Source: Paracoccus albus
Lineage (GTDB): Bacteria > Pseudomonadota > Alphaproteobacteria > Rhodobacterales > Rhodobacteraceae
DNA: 64,000 nucleotides
Assembly (NCBI RefSeq): GCF_027913035.1
Contig: NZ_CP115775.1
Span: 2,046,001-2,110,000 of the forward strand
Reading direction: 5' to 3'
Shown here: in pieces, positions 17,796-27,118 of the stretch
Numbering within the stretch: the stretch's first letter is position 1
Layout of the letters: each line of letters starts with the position of its first letter
Position numbers and translations under genes: made by a program
Notes under the pieces: generated by a model
Databases searched by the model: none
Seen by the model: only the letters and a program-made list of their open reading frames with translations
Told to the model about the DNA's origin: nothing

Positions 17796-18176
17796 TCACT
17801 TCATAGAGCTGATGCCGAACATGTTCCCTTCGGTGTCCATACACAGCGAGACGAAGCCAAATTCCCCGATAGAGAATTTCGGTCTTAGAACCTTCCCGCC
17901 CGCTGCCTGGACGCGGCCTTCCTCGACCGCGCAGTCATCGGCCGAGAAATAGACGATCGTGCCACCAACACCCGGTGAAGCGCGGCTGGATTTGGACAAT
18001 GCCCCACCCGCGCCATAGACGCTCATATCCGCCGGAAAGCTGAGCATCTGACTTTCCCCTCCCGGATCGGGAAGTGGCTCTAGCTTGCAATCCAGGACCG
18101 TCTGGTAAAACCTCGCCGCGCGATCCAGATCATCCACGAAAATATCGAACCAACCGACGGCATTCATTCCCTGCAT
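17796..18176 (-). CDS. VOC (glyoxalase/bleomycin-resistance fold) family protein
   Basis: A 126-residue protein with the paired beta-alpha-beta modules of the vicinal-oxygen-chelate fold: VGWFDIFVDDLDRAARFYQTVLDCKLE at the N-terminus and a second module with GGTIVYFSADDCAVEEGRVQAAGGKVLRPKFSIGEFGFVSLCMDTEGNMFGI. The terminal E-G-N is the usual metal-ligand region. It may be an enzyme of unknown substrate. The ATG at 18176 is five bases after GGAGG. It lies 71 bases downstream of an AraC regulator on the same strand, and the two probably form an operon. Confidence 0.82.
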   Translation of the reverse strand: MQGMNAVGWFDIFVDDLDRAARFYQTVLDCKLEPLPDPGGESQMLSFPADMSVYGAGGALSKSSRASPGVGGTIVYFSADDCAVEEGRVQAAGGKVLRPKFSIGEFGFVSLCMDTEGNMFGISSMK

Positions 18177-18247
18177 CATAGCCTCCTGCAAAAAATTTTC
18201 TGTGCAAGAATCAGCTAGCAGGAGGTTCCGTCCGCGTATTGTAGATT

Positions 18248-18988
18248 TCAGACATCGAACTTCCGCGCATAACGACCGGGGGTATATCCAGTCGCATTGC
18301 GGAAAGAGTGGATGAAATGCGATTGATCAGCGTAGGAAAGCGATGGCTCGTCCCGCAGGGAAAGCTGAAGCCGCAGGATCTTCAGGAAGTCATGGGGCCT
18401 AAAGCCTGTCGTCTGCTTGAGGACCCGCTGAAGCTGCCGCGATGACAGGGCGCAAAGGTCGGCCATATCCGCGACAGAGTGAATCTCGTCGATATGATGC
18501 AGGATCCTTTCGGCGATCCGGTTTTCCACAACGTGCCCGGATCGCGTCAGGGCTTCGACAAAGCCGACAAGCATATCCTGTTTTGCCTTAAAATCGCCCG
18601 TTCGCAGTCGCTTGTTCGTTTGGGTCAGCGACAGCTGGCCTTGATACGCTGTCTTAACCTGCCCGTATGAGGTCGGCTCGACCGAACGGTGCCAGACACC
18701 AGGGTAGAAGCGGATATTCACAAAATGGAACTCGCGGCCAAGGTTGAACTCCTCTGAAGTCGCATTCAGGCAAGTTATACCGGCGATTTTCGGGTTGATC
18801 TGGTCGAAGACCGCATATGTGCAGGCGTCGGGCAGCGCGTGAAAGCGATAGTCTTCCCGCAAGGGCGTGCTTGTGCGGATTTCCAGAAACCGGTGCACGA
18901 TATGGCGCAGGTGCGGTGGTGGTGCGGCCTCTGCGAAACGGACCGTCTCGGCTGCTTTGTCCCGGCCATTTCCCTTTGGGTCGTACAT
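18248..18988 (-). CDS. AraC family transcriptional regulator with DUF6597-type N-domain
   Basis: A 246-residue regulator. The N-terminal domain (residues ~20-125, with HIVHRFLEIRT, FHALPDACTYAVFD and FHFVNIRFYPGVW) matches the sensor domain common to a group of AraC proteins paired with small enzymes. The C-terminal HTH region (~150-246) carries SVADMADLCALSSRQLQRVLKQTTGFRPHDFLKILRL and the second-helix block SYADQSHFIHSFRNATGYTPGRYARKF, the AraC signature. The start is set at ATG 18988; a TTG at 19009 would extend by seven residues. The likely target is its own operon with the VOC gene. Confidence 0.85.
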   Translation of the reverse strand: MYDPKGNGRDKAAETVRFAEAAPPPHLRHIVHRFLEIRTSTPLREDYRFHALPDACTYAVFDQINPKIAGITCLNATSEEFNLGREFHFVNIRFYPGVWHRSVEPTSYGQVKTAYQGQLSLTQTNKRLRTGDFKAKQDMLVGFVEALTRSGHVVENRIAERILHHIDEIHSVADMADLCALSSRQLQRVLKQTTGFRPHDFLKILRLQLSLRDEPSLSYADQSHFIHSFRNATGYTPGRYARKFDV

Positions 18989-19404
18989 TTTCCTAAGGTC
19001 CGCCTTCAAACCGCATCGCTAAGACTGCCACTGGACGAAGCATCATGAAAGAGGCAGGGCAAGCAATGCTCGAATGGCAGGGTTGCGCCGGAACATGTAC
19101 CCGGCGGCGCGATTGATCGATCACCTCAGCATTTGAAGGTCCGTTCCCACCAACCGAATGGCGCTCGGCCGGCTGCGGGTTGGCCGGTAACGTGCCTTCC
19201 TGCCGCGTCGCTCGTTACGCGTCCGTCGCAGAACTCGTCAGCCGGCACCCGTCCGAACGGCCACGGACAGAGCCAAGCACCCCCTCCTTCCGGAGATCCA
19301 ACAGGATATGTTCCGGAAAGCGCTGAGGTGCGCCAGAACGCCTTTCCAACCACCGGTTCAGCGCCTATGTTCCCGCGACCCTGAGGCAAGAACAGAAGCG
19401 ATTC
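18989..19404. other. Intergenic spacer between araC-like gene and mipZ
   Basis: A 416-base stretch with no gene I can support. Open frames on both strands overlap here (the longer on the minus strand at 19126-19413, 95 codons, ending in WWERTFKC), but none has a recognisable family or a convincing ribosome site, and wobble-position GC is lower than in the neighbouring genes. It must contain the divergent promoters for the AraC regulator and mipZ. Confidence 0.5.
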
Positions 19405-20187
19405 ATGGCGCATATCATCGTCGTCGGCAACGAAAAGGGCGGGTCGGGGAAATCCACGACCTCAATGCATTTGGCGACGGCGCTTGCACGGATGGGGCAC
19501 CGGGTCGCGGCGCTCGATCTGGATATCCGGCAGCGCAGTTTTGGCCGCTATCTGGAAAATCGTATCCATTTCTCGGGTGATAAAGGGCTGAATCTTCCGA
19601 CGCCGACACTTGGCACGATTGATGCGAAATCGCCCAATGACACCGACCCGCTTTCAGAAGCGATGGCCGGGCTGGAGCCGGATCACGATTTTATCCTGAT
19701 CGACTGTCCCGGTTCGCATACGCGGCTGGCGCAGATGGCGCATATGCTGGCCGATACGCTGATCACACCGATGAATGACAGTTTCATCGATTTTGACCTG
19801 CTGGCGCGGATGTCGCCTGACGGCAAGGTGCTGGGGCCTTCGATCTATGCCGAAATGGTCTGGTCTGCGCGACAGGGCCGGCAGGCGGCGGGTGCGGGGC
19901 CGATTGACTGGGTCGTACTACGCAACCGCCTTGGCTCTCAGCAGATGCACAACAAGCGCAAGGTCGGCACGGCGCTGACCCAGTTATCGAAGCGTATCGG
20001 GTTCCGCGTCGCCCCCGGCTTTGCCGAACGCGTCATTTTCCGAGAGCTGTTTCCGCGTGGGCTGACGCTGCTGGATCTGAAGGATATCGGAACCGAGCAG
20101 CTGAGCATGTCCAACATCGCCGCCAGGCAGGAACTGCGCGAACTTGTCACTACGCTGAACCTGCCGGGTGTGAAGGTAGATTTCTGA
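19405..20187 (+). CDS. mipZ: Division-plane positioning ATPase MipZ
   Basis: A 260-residue ParA/MinD-type P-loop ATPase. MipZ forms a gradient from the chromosome-bound ParB poles and blocks FtsZ assembly away from midcell; it replaces MinCD in many Alphaproteobacteria. The deviant Walker A is KGGSGKST (~residues 11-18), with DLDIRQRSFGRYLENR, the A'-motif region LIDCPGSHTRLAQMAHMLADTLITPMNDSFIDFDLL, and WVVLRNRLG. The extended insert around residues 140-165 and the YLENR block match MipZ rather than ParA. It is a single gene, with purD convergent downstream. Confidence 0.92.
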   Translation: MAHIIVVGNEKGGSGKSTTSMHLATALARMGHRVAALDLDIRQRSFGRYLENRIHFSGDKGLNLPTPTLGTIDAKSPNDTDPLSEAMAGLEPDHDFILIDCPGSHTRLAQMAHMLADTLITPMNDSFIDFDLLARMSPDGKVLGPSIYAEMVWSARQGRQAAGAGPIDWVVLRNRLGSQQMHNKRKVGTALTQLSKRIGFRVAPGFAERVIFRELFPRGLTLLDLKDIGTEQLSMSNIAARQELRELVTTLNLPGVKVDF

Positions 20188-20199
20188 TTGTTGGGGAAA

Positions 20200-20217
20200 G
20201 GTGCGCTTCAGCGCACC
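20200..20217. terminator. Hairpin between convergent mipZ and purD
   Basis: GGTGCGC / GCGCACC with a TTCA loop sits 12 bases after mipZ and 17 bases before the end of purD. There is no long T-run on either side, only TTTCCCC on the minus strand. A weak bidirectional terminator is the likeliest role. Confidence 0.45.
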
Positions 20218-20233
20218 ATCCCAACCTGCCCTG

Positions 20234-21496
20234 TTATAATGCCCGCCAACCGATATCACGGCGGTGAAAGCCTTCGGGCCAGTCAATGCCTTCGACAAGC
20301 GCATAGGCCCGCTCTCGCGCCTCGGCAAGACTGTCACCCCTTCCTGTCGCCGCCAGAACGCGGCCGCCGGTGGCGATGATCCCGCCGTCTTTCTCTGTCG
20401 TGCCTGCGTGGAAAACCATCTGAAAGCTATCCTCGGGCAAATCATCCAGCCCACGGATTGCGCTGCCTTTCGGATAACTGCCGGGATAGCCTTGCGTCGC
20501 CATCACCACAGTCAGCGCATGATCGTCGGCCCAGTTGACTGTGACCTCGTTCAAGCGCCCCTCGGCACAGGCATGGATCAGATCAAGCGCCTGAGCGCCA
20601 AGCCGGATCATCAGCACCTGACATTCGGGATCGCCAAAGCGGACATTATATTCGACCAGCCGTGCCTGCCCGTTCTGTATCATCAGCCCGGCATAAAGCA
20701 CGCCCTGGAACGGGGTCCCGCGCGCTGCCATTTCGGCCACGGTCGGGCGGATAATCTGGTCCATGACCTGCGCCTGAATGGCGTCGCTCAGCACCGGCGC
20801 GGGCGAATAGGCCCCCATGCCGCCGGTATTCGGCCCGGTATCGCCTTCGCCGACGCGCTTGTGGTCCTGTGCGGTGCCGATGGGCAGACAATTCACGCCG
20901 TCTGACAGCACGAAGAAGCTGGCCTCCTCGCCTTCCATGAACTCCTCAATGACGACTTCTGCGCCCGCATCGCCGAAGGCACCGTCAAAGATCATTTCGA
21001 TCGCCTCATGCGCCTGCCCGACGGTTTCGGCAACGACCACACCCTTGCCCGCAGCCAGCCCGTCAGCCTTCACGACAATCGGCGCGCCCAGCCTGGTGAC
21101 ATAATCGCGCGCAGCGCTCGCATCCGAAAACCGGGCCCAGGCGGCGGTCGGGGCCGCGCAGGCATCGCAGATTTCTTTGGTGAAGCCCTTGGATGCCTCC
21201 AGCTGAGCAGCCGCCTGCGAGGGTCCGAACACCAGCAATCCGGCCGCCCGCAAAGCGTCAGCTACGCCTGCGGCAAGCGGGGCCTCTGGCCCGATCACCA
21301 CCAGATCAATCGCATTTTCCTGAGCAAAATCGCAGACGTCAGAGCGGGACAGAATGTCCAGATCGGCACATTCCGCCACATCGGCAATACCGGGATTTCC
21401 GGGCGCGACGATCAGGCGGTCGCATTTCGGGTTCTGCCGGATTGCCCACGCAAGCGCATGTTCGCGCCCGCCGCCGCCGAGGATCAGGATATTCAT
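20234..21496 (-). CDS. purD: Phosphoribosylamine-glycine ligase
   Basis: PurD joins glycine to phosphoribosylamine with ATP in the second step of purine synthesis. The 420-residue ATP-grasp enzyme starts [19 protein letters not shown], and shows [89 protein letters not shown] and [12 protein letters not shown] in order. Length and motifs are normal. In Rhodobacterales it is usually back to back with xseA; here a two-gene AT-rich insert separates them. Confidence 0.97.
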   Translation of the reverse strand: MNILILGGGGREHALAWAIRQNPKCDRLIVAPGNPGIADVAECADLDILSRSDVCDFAQENAIDLVVIGPEAPLAAGVADALRAAGLLVFGPSQAAAQLEASKGFTKEICDACAAPTAAWARFSDASAARDYVTRLGAPIVVKADGLAAGKGVVVAETVGQAHEAIEMIFDGAFGDAGAEVVIEEFMEGEEASFFVLSDGVNCLPIGTAQDHKRVGEGDTGPNTGGMGAYSPAPVLSDAIQAQVMDQIIRPTVAEMAARGTPFQGVLYAGLMIQNGQARLVEYNVRFGDPECQVLMIRLGAQALDLIHACAEGRLNEVTVNWADDHALTVVMATQGYPGSYPKGSAIRGLDDLPEDSFQMVFHAGTTEKDGGIIATGGRVLAATGRGDSLAEARERAYALVEGIDWPEGFHRRDIGWRAL

Positions 21497-21631
21497 GGGG
21501 CCGTACCTACAAAGTCTGGTTCCTTCAGACCGCCTCTTAAGAAGTTACGGCGGCCGGGACAAGCCGGAGGCACCGACGCCGGATTGCAACCATTTCGTGA
21601 GCGGCCGGCCGTAGACAAGATTTCGTAAGCC

Positions 21632-21646
21632 TGATATCCGATATCA
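21632..21646. promoter_or_regulatory. Short palindrome upstream of the methyltransferase gene
   Basis: TGATAT-CCG-ATATCA is a perfect 6-bp inverted repeat with a 3-base centre, 33 bases before the start of the methyltransferase gene. Its position suits an operator or a protein-binding site, but no known consensus is matched. Confidence 0.3.
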
Positions 21647-21679
21647 CAGAAGCCATAATCGTGAAGGCAACAAAAAACA

Positions 21680-22378
21680 ATGTCAACGGGCTGGCACAAA
21701 AAGCTAAGATCAATTCAAAGAACGGCGCAAGCCGACGACTTTATTGAGGAAGACGACTACAAGCTGGCAACATATATTTCGAACGGTGAATTTTCTTACG
21801 AGAAATATAAAGAAATACAGACCATCGGCAACAAGGCGAAGATCGAAAACCAATGGGTCGGTGAAAAACATATAAAGATTCTTGCCAAGCATTTATGTGA
21901 CAGACATCCCGGCCCAATAAAATATGGCGTCTGTCACGGGACGCGGCGCGGAAAGGAGCAGGAATGGTTCGGTAAACACATTGGAGGTGACGCCGATGTG
22001 TTCGGGACCGAAATTTCGGACACCGCGACTGATTTTCCGAGAACAGTACAATGGGATTTTCACGATATAAAACCGGAATGGCTAGGTCATTTCGATTTCA
22101 TCTATTCCAACTCATGGGATCATACATATGATCCGAAGCTACTGTTTACGACCTGGGCTTCCTGTCTGAACAAGAACGGTTGGCTGCTGATAGACCACGG
22201 TTGGAATTATGAACCTGGCAGGGTCGATTTGCTGGACGCATTCGGCATTTCTGAAGATAGTTTGATATCTTTGCTGAACCGTGAATGCAGCGAATTCGGT
22301 AAGGTAGAAGATGTGATAGATGGGGGACATCACAAGCGGCTTCCGATCAGAACGATATTCTTCAAGGCTAGGTCATGA
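21680..22378 (+). CDS. Putative SAM-dependent methyltransferase-like protein
   Basis: A 232-residue soluble protein of uncertain family. The N-terminal third is helical and polar. From ~residue 78 it follows a class I methyltransferase pattern: YGVCHGTRRGKEQEWFGKHIG at the usual nucleotide-loop position, VFGTEISDTATDF (acidic residue ending strand 2), VQWDFHDIKPEW, then FDFIYSNSWDHTYDPKLLFTTWASCLNKNGWLLIDHGW, typical of motifs IV to VI. The classical GxGxG is replaced by CHGTRRG, so binding of SAM is inferred. The gene is AT-rich compared with its flanks (one 60-base line at 21781 is about 38 percent GC) and overlaps the next gene by ATGA. It probably arrived by transfer with its partner. Confidence 0.55.
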   Translation: MSTGWHKKLRSIQRTAQADDFIEEDDYKLATYISNGEFSYEKYKEIQTIGNKAKIENQWVGEKHIKILAKHLCDRHPGPIKYGVCHGTRRGKEQEWFGKHIGGDADVFGTEISDTATDFPRTVQWDFHDIKPEWLGHFDFIYSNSWDHTYDPKLLFTTWASCLNKNGWLLIDHGWNYEPGRVDLLDAFGISEDSLISLLNRECSEFGKVEDVIDGGHHKRLPIRTIFFKARS

Positions 22379-23124
22379 TCCCTGATGATAGCGGTATCGT
22401 GCTCTATTCATGCTATTTCGGTGATCACGAACCGCTGAACATTAACTGTTTGTCACCTGCAACGACTGCTAGAAAAATTGTTTTTACCGACCATGCCGAT
22501 TTGCGCAGCCGCGGCTTGCCGGGCGATGTGGAGTGCATTCGCCTAGGCAGCGACGATCCTAGGATCGCGTCGCGCCTCGCCAAGATCTGCCCGCATCTCG
22601 TCCTTCCGAATACCGCGCAGTGGGCTATCTATGTCGATAACCGCGCCTATCTGAAGGTCGCGCCCGAGACAGTAGTGCAAAATCTTGAAAACCAATTCGG
22701 GCTCTGCCCAGACGGGCGATATCTGTTTAGGCACGATTCCCCGCGCGACCCTTATAGAGAGCTGAGAACTGTGCTTGGCAAGGGCCTTATAAGTCAGAGC
22801 CAGTATGAACATACCAAAAAGCTGTTTCAGAAATCAGAAATGCCGAGGGGCAAGAATCTGTACGTTAACACCATGATGGTACAGAAAATGGGCGACGCAA
22901 GCACCGACCGCATGAACGAGCATTGGCTTGATTTATTTTCAAATGCTTGCCCGCGAGATCAACCAATTCTGCCTTATGTGATGTTTAAGTACGATTATCC
23001 GGAACGGATTATTTCGAAAAGTGTATATGATTATATTCAATGGCCAGCCTACAAATTCAAGGACCGGCGACGTTACCGTCGTGAAGCGCTACAAGCAAGA
23101 AAACTCCATAGAAGTGCGCGGTGA
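22375..23124 (+). CDS. DUF616-family glycosyltransferase-like protein
   Basis: A 249-residue protein with no signal or membrane segment. The pattern IVLYSCYFGDHEPLN, KIVFTDHADLR, DDPRIASRLAKICPHLVLPNTAQWAIYVDNRAYLK, then FRHDSPRDPYRELRTV, LYVNTMMVQKMGDASTDRMNEHWLDLF and RDQPILPYVMFKYDYP follows the DUF616/TOD1-MUCI70 family, glycosyltransferase-like proteins that act on polysaccharide or lipid acceptors; VDNRAYLK is at the place of the usual D-G/D-N nucleotide-sugar-binding motif. It starts inside the stop of the methyltransferase gene, so the two are translated together. Base composition is lower in GC than the flanks. A role in modifying a surface glycan is inference. Confidence 0.65.
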   Translation: MIPDDSGIVLYSCYFGDHEPLNINCLSPATTARKIVFTDHADLRSRGLPGDVECIRLGSDDPRIASRLAKICPHLVLPNTAQWAIYVDNRAYLKVAPETVVQNLENQFGLCPDGRYLFRHDSPRDPYRELRTVLGKGLISQSQYEHTKKLFQKSEMPRGKNLYVNTMMVQKMGDASTDRMNEHWLDLFSNACPRDQPILPYVMFKYDYPERIISKSVYDYIQWPAYKFKDRRRYRREALQARKLHRSAR

Positions 23125-23210
23125 CATCCTTAATGCCACCGATAATTTCCAAATCCTTCGCTCTGTGCGCCGCTTTGGCACGCTCTGATATTGACAGCAA
23201 CTAACCTCCC

Positions 23211-24749
23211 ATGTCTGACCTTTTCGAAGACCGCGACTGTAATCCCAAAAGCAACAACCCGCCCCTATCAGTTTCGGAAATTTCCGGTGCAGTGAAACGC
23301 GTCATTGAGGGCGAATTCGGTCGTGTTCGTGTGCGCGGAGAGATTGGGCGGGTATCAATGCCACGCTCGGGCCATGTCTATTTCGACCTGAAGGATGACC
23401 GTGCCGTGATTGCAGCGGTCAGTTGGAAGGGTCAGGTCGCCCGCCTCAGCCAGAAGCCGGAAGAGGGGATGGAGGTCATCGCCACCGGCAAGCTGACCAC
23501 CTTCCCCGGCCAGTCGAAATATCAGCTTATCGTGGACGATCTGGAACCGGCTGGTGCTGGTGCGCTGATGGCGATGCTGGAAAAGCGGCGCAAGGCATTG
23601 GCCGCGGAAGGCCTGTTTGATGCTGAACGCAAGAAGCCCCTGCCCTATCTGCCGCGTGTGATCGGCGTTGTCACCTCGCCTTCGGGTGCCGTCATCCGCG
23701 ATATTCTGCACCGCCTGCGCGACCGCTTTCCCAGCCATGTGCTGATCTGGCCCGTCGCAGTTCAGGGTGCAGCTTCGGCGGGAGAGGTCGCGGCAGGTAT
23801 ACGCGGCTTCAACGCTTTACCCAAGGATGGCCCGATCCCAAGACCTGATCTGCTGATCGTGGCGCGGGGCGGCGGTTCGATTGAGGATTTGTGGGGTTTC
23901 AACGAAGAAATCGTGGTCCGCGCCGCCGCCGAAAGCGAAATTCCCCTGATCTCAGCCGTTGGTCATGAAACCGACACCACGCTGATCGACTTCGCCGCCG
24001 ACCGCCGTGCGCCGACCCCCACCGCCGCTGCCGAAATCGCCGTGCCGGTGCGGCGCGAGCTTGGGCTGCAATTGCAGCAGGCACGGCTGCGCATGGGACA
24101 GGCGATGGCACAGCGGCACGAACGTTCGGCCCAGCGGCTGGTGGATCTGGGCCGCGCACTTGGCCGTCCGCAGGCGCTGACCGAAGGCGCGCGCCAACGG
24201 CTGGATTTCCGTGGCGGTGCGCTTGAACCCGCCCTTCGCAACCTGACCCATCGCCGCCGCGACAGGCTGACCGGTCTGCGCCTTACCCCGGCAATGCTGC
24301 TACGCCAGACAGAGCGGGCGAGCACCGCATTGGATAACCTCATCCGCCATTTCGGCACCGCAGGAAAAACCGGCAATGGCAGGCGCAAGGATAGGTTTGA
24401 CGCCCTGTCGCAGCGCCTCGTCAATGGTCGCGCACGCGTTCTGTCGGACGCAAGGCGCGACGCGGCGAAGGGGCGCGAAAACCTGATCCCGCTTGGCGCG
24501 CGCCTGAACGCGGCCTTTGCTCGTGGAGTTTCCCGCCGGGGTGAGGCTTTGGAGCGTCTTGACCGGATGCGCGTCTCGCTTGGCTATACCCAAACACTGG
24601 AGCGCGGATTTGCCGTGATCCGTGACGAGGCGGGCCATGTGCTGACCAAAGCGGCGGACGCAACGCAAGCGAACCGGATGGAGATCGAATTCGCCGATGG
24701 CAAGCTGCCGGTGCGCAATGACCGCGACCCTCAGGGATCTTTGTTCTGA
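23211..24749 (+). CDS. xseA: Exodeoxyribonuclease VII large subunit
   Basis: XseA with XseB degrades single-stranded DNA to oligonucleotides. The 512-residue product has the OB domain near the start (SVSEISGAVKRVIEGEFGRVRVRGEIGRVSMPRSGHVYFDLKDD), the catalytic core with IGVVTSPSGAVIRDILHRLRDRFP, ARGGGSIEDLWGFNEE and ISAVGHETDTTLIDFAADRRAPTPTAAAE, and a long Arg-rich coiled-coil region ending in SLGYTQTLERGFAVI. The last 19 bases overlap the 3' end of convergent ccoS. Confidence 0.96.
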   Translation: MSDLFEDRDCNPKSNNPPLSVSEISGAVKRVIEGEFGRVRVRGEIGRVSMPRSGHVYFDLKDDRAVIAAVSWKGQVARLSQKPEEGMEVIATGKLTTFPGQSKYQLIVDDLEPAGAGALMAMLEKRRKALAAEGLFDAERKKPLPYLPRVIGVVTSPSGAVIRDILHRLRDRFPSHVLIWPVAVQGAASAGEVAAGIRGFNALPKDGPIPRPDLLIVARGGGSIEDLWGFNEEIVVRAAAESEIPLISAVGHETDTTLIDFAADRRAPTPTAAAEIAVPVRRELGLQLQQARLRMGQAMAQRHERSAQRLVDLGRALGRPQALTEGARQRLDFRGGALEPALRNLTHRRRDRLTGLRLTPAMLLRQTERASTALDNLIRHFGTAGKTGNGRRKDRFDALSQRLVNGRARVLSDARRDAAKGRENLIPLGARLNAAFARGVSRRGEALERLDRMRVSLGYTQTLERGFAVIRDEAGHVLTKAADATQANRMEIEFADGKLPVRNDRDPQGSLF

Positions 24750-24916
24750 TCCATCGGCGGCGGTTTTGGCCGGTCATCCCATTCGTCTGACAGGATTCGT
24801 TCGGCATCGCCCTTTGGGTCGTCATATTGCCGCGTCTTGAGGGACCACAAAAACGCGACCAGCCCGCCTGCCCCAAGCAAAAGCGATACCGGGATAAGGA
24901 TGAACAATATCTGCAT
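24731..24916 (-). CDS. ccoS: cbb3-type cytochrome oxidase assembly protein CcoS
   Basis: A 61-residue protein required for cofactor insertion into cbb3 oxidase. The N-terminus MQILFILIPVSLLLGAGGLVAFLWSLKTRQYDDPKGDAERIL has one membrane helix and the family's W-S-L-K-x-x-Q-Y-D-D-x-x-G motif. The start overlaps the stop of ccoI (TGATG). Its last bases overlap the convergent xseA gene. It is the final gene of ccoGHIS. Confidence 0.95.
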   Translation of the reverse strand: MQILFILIPVSLLLGAGGLVAFLWSLKTRQYDDPKGDAERILSDEWDDRPKPPPMDQNKDP

Positions 24917-27117
24917 CAGCGCAGCCTCAGCGCATTGAGCGTGACGGTGATCGAGCTGAGCGACATGGCAAGCGCCGCCATCAGCGGTGTCGCAAACCCA
25001 GCCACGGCAAAGGGAACCGCGACGATGTTATACGCGATTGAGATCGCAAAATTCTGCTTGATCCTCCGGCGGGCGCTTCCGGAAAGCGTCAGCGCATCAG
25101 CGACCGGCGCCAGATCCTGCCCCATCAGCACGATATCCGATGCGACCCGCGCCGCATCCAAGCCCGATGCTGGTGAAATCGAGACATGAGCCCGCGCGAG
25201 TGCCGCCGTATCGTTCAGCCCGTCGCCCACCATCAGCACTTTCGCGCCGCCACTTGTCAGGGCGGCAATCTCAGCCTCTTTCTGCTGTGGCGTCATTCCG
25301 GCACGGAATTCATCTATTCCCAAGGCAGCAGCCGCGTGGGCAACCGCAGTCTTTGCATCGCCGGACAGCATCAGCACCCGTCTGCCCTGCCCGCGCAATG
25401 TCGCCACGCACTCTGCTGCGCCGGGGCGCAAAGCATCGGTGAAATGAAGTGGCACGGGGTCGCGGCCTTCGACTGCAAGAACGGTAACGGGCCCCGCAGC
25501 CAGTGCCGGCGCGTCCGCACCGATCCAATCGGCGCGGCCAAGCCGGACGTTACGCCCCTGCCACTCCGCCTGGACCCCATATCCCGGCAGCTCTTTAATC
25601 TTGAGAATGGCGGCAGGCGCGACCCCATCGGCCTGCAGAGCCTGAACAAGTGCTCGCGACAGCGGATGCCCCGAACCGGCTGCGATCGACAGCGCAACCG
25701 GGCGCAGATCGTCAGGCAGAGCGTCGCCGCGGACCCATTCCGGCTGCCCCATCGTCAGGGTGCCGGTCTTGTCGAAGACAACCGTATCAACCTCTGCCAG
25801 CCGCTCCAACGCGGTGCCTTCCTTTATCAGCAGGCCGCGCCGGAACAATCGGCCCGAGGCGGCGGTGACAACGGCTGGAACCGCAAGACCAAGTGCGCAC
25901 GGACACGTAATGATCAGCACCGCTGCCGCCACGTTCAGTGAAACGCGCCAGTCACCCGTTGCTTGAAGCCAGCCCAGCAGGCTTATCAACGCCATCAGAT
26001 GAACGACGGGCGAGTAAGCGCGGGCCGCACGTTCTGCAAGAGAGGCATAGCGTCCGCGCGATGCCTCTGCATTGGCGACCAGATCGGCCAGTCGCGACAG
26101 CGAACTGTCGCGCCCTGCGGCCGTCACGCGCAGATCCAGCGGGCCGGTCAGATTGACTTCTCCCGCAGATAGCACGGCACCGGGTCCCGCCTGCACCGGC
26201 AGGCTTTCGCCCGTCAGAAGCGAGCGGTCGATTTCGGACATGCCGTTCACGACTTCCCCGTCGGCAGCGACCCGCGCACCCGGACGGATACGGATGACAT
26301 CGCCGGGCCGCAGCTCAGCAACATTCACCACCTGCTCTGCCCCGTCACGCAGCAGCACGACACGCGGAACCTCTAATGCAGTGAGTTCCTCCGCCGCGGA
26401 ACGGGCGATGGCACGGCTGCGATGGTCAAGATATCGCCCGACCAGCAAAAAGAAGCACAGCATGACCGCCGCATCAAAATAAGCGTGATGCCCGGATTGC
26501 AGCGTTTCGAAAAGTGAGATCGCCGTGGCGAGTATAAGCGCCAGAGAGATCGGGACATCCATGCCCAACCTTCCGACGCGCAGGCTGCGCCAGGCGCTGA
26601 CGAAGAAAGGCTGTCCGGCAAAGATAACCGTTGGCACGGCAATCACTGCGGAAATCCAGTGGAACATATCGCGCGTCGCGCCCTCGGCACCCGACCAGAC
26701 GGCAACCGAAAGGATCATGATATTCATCATCGCAAAACCGGCGACCCCGATGCGCATCAGGATGTCGCGGCCCTGCCGGTCGGCGGCATTGGAGGTAAGC
26801 GCAGCACCGTCCAGCTCATGCGCCTCATAGCCGATGGCTTCCAGAACGGGAATGAACTCCTCGGCGCGGCGTCCGGGCGCGTCGATGCTGACGCGGCGCA
26901 GGGTCAGGTTGACGCGGGCCGACCTGACGCCTTCCTCTGCCAGCAATGCGCGCTCGACATCGGTGATGCAGACCGCGCAATGCACGCCCGGCAGCGACAG
27001 GATCATATCGCCGGTCATGGCGGAAGCGGCGATCCGTCCCGCCAGAGGTGCCGCATCACATGCCGGGCACGCGCTGAGCCGCGCGTCATAATGACGATCT
27101 ACGCTGAGATCTGCCAT
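24916..27117 (-). CDS. ccoI: Copper-transporting P1B-type ATPase CcoI
   Basis: CcoI exports or delivers copper used to build the CcoN active site. The 733-residue pump has an N-terminal ACPACD, a heavy-metal domain with HCAVCITDVE (~residues 46-55), eight membrane helices, the CPC motif as ITCPCALGLAVP, the phosphorylation site DKTGTLTMGQPEW, the HP locus SGHPLSRA, and the hinge MVGDGLNDTAALARA. The extra N-terminal cysteine pair is typical of the FixI/CcoI subgroup. It sits one base after ccoH and overlaps ccoS. Confidence 0.95.
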   Translation of the reverse strand: MADLSVDRHYDARLSACPACDAAPLAGRIAASAMTGDMILSLPGVHCAVCITDVERALLAEEGVRSARVNLTLRRVSIDAPGRRAEEFIPVLEAIGYEAHELDGAALTSNAADRQGRDILMRIGVAGFAMMNIMILSVAVWSGAEGATRDMFHWISAVIAVPTVIFAGQPFFVSAWRSLRVGRLGMDVPISLALILATAISLFETLQSGHHAYFDAAVMLCFFLLVGRYLDHRSRAIARSAAEELTALEVPRVVLLRDGAEQVVNVAELRPGDVIRIRPGARVAADGEVVNGMSEIDRSLLTGESLPVQAGPGAVLSAGEVNLTGPLDLRVTAAGRDSSLSRLADLVANAEASRGRYASLAERAARAYSPVVHLMALISLLGWLQATGDWRVSLNVAAAVLIITCPCALGLAVPAVVTAASGRLFRRGLLIKEGTALERLAEVDTVVFDKTGTLTMGQPEWVRGDALPDDLRPVALSIAAGSGHPLSRALVQALQADGVAPAAILKIKELPGYGVQAEWQGRNVRLGRADWIGADAPALAAGPVTVLAVEGRDPVPLHFTDALRPGAAECVATLRGQGRRVLMLSGDAKTAVAHAAAALGIDEFRAGMTPQQKEAEIAALTSGGAKVLMVGDGLNDTAALARAHVSISPASGLDAARVASDIVLMGQDLAPVADALTLSGSARRRIKQNFAISIAYNIVAVPFAVAGFATPLMAALAMSLSSITVTLNALRLR

Positions 27118-27118
27118 A

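Noticed and set aside
19126..19413. A 95-codon minus-strand frame ending in WWERTFKC
   Set aside because: Looks slightly protein-like at its end, but it has no family, no ribosome site, weaker wobble GC, and its start would overlap mipZ. Kept only as a possible old fragment.
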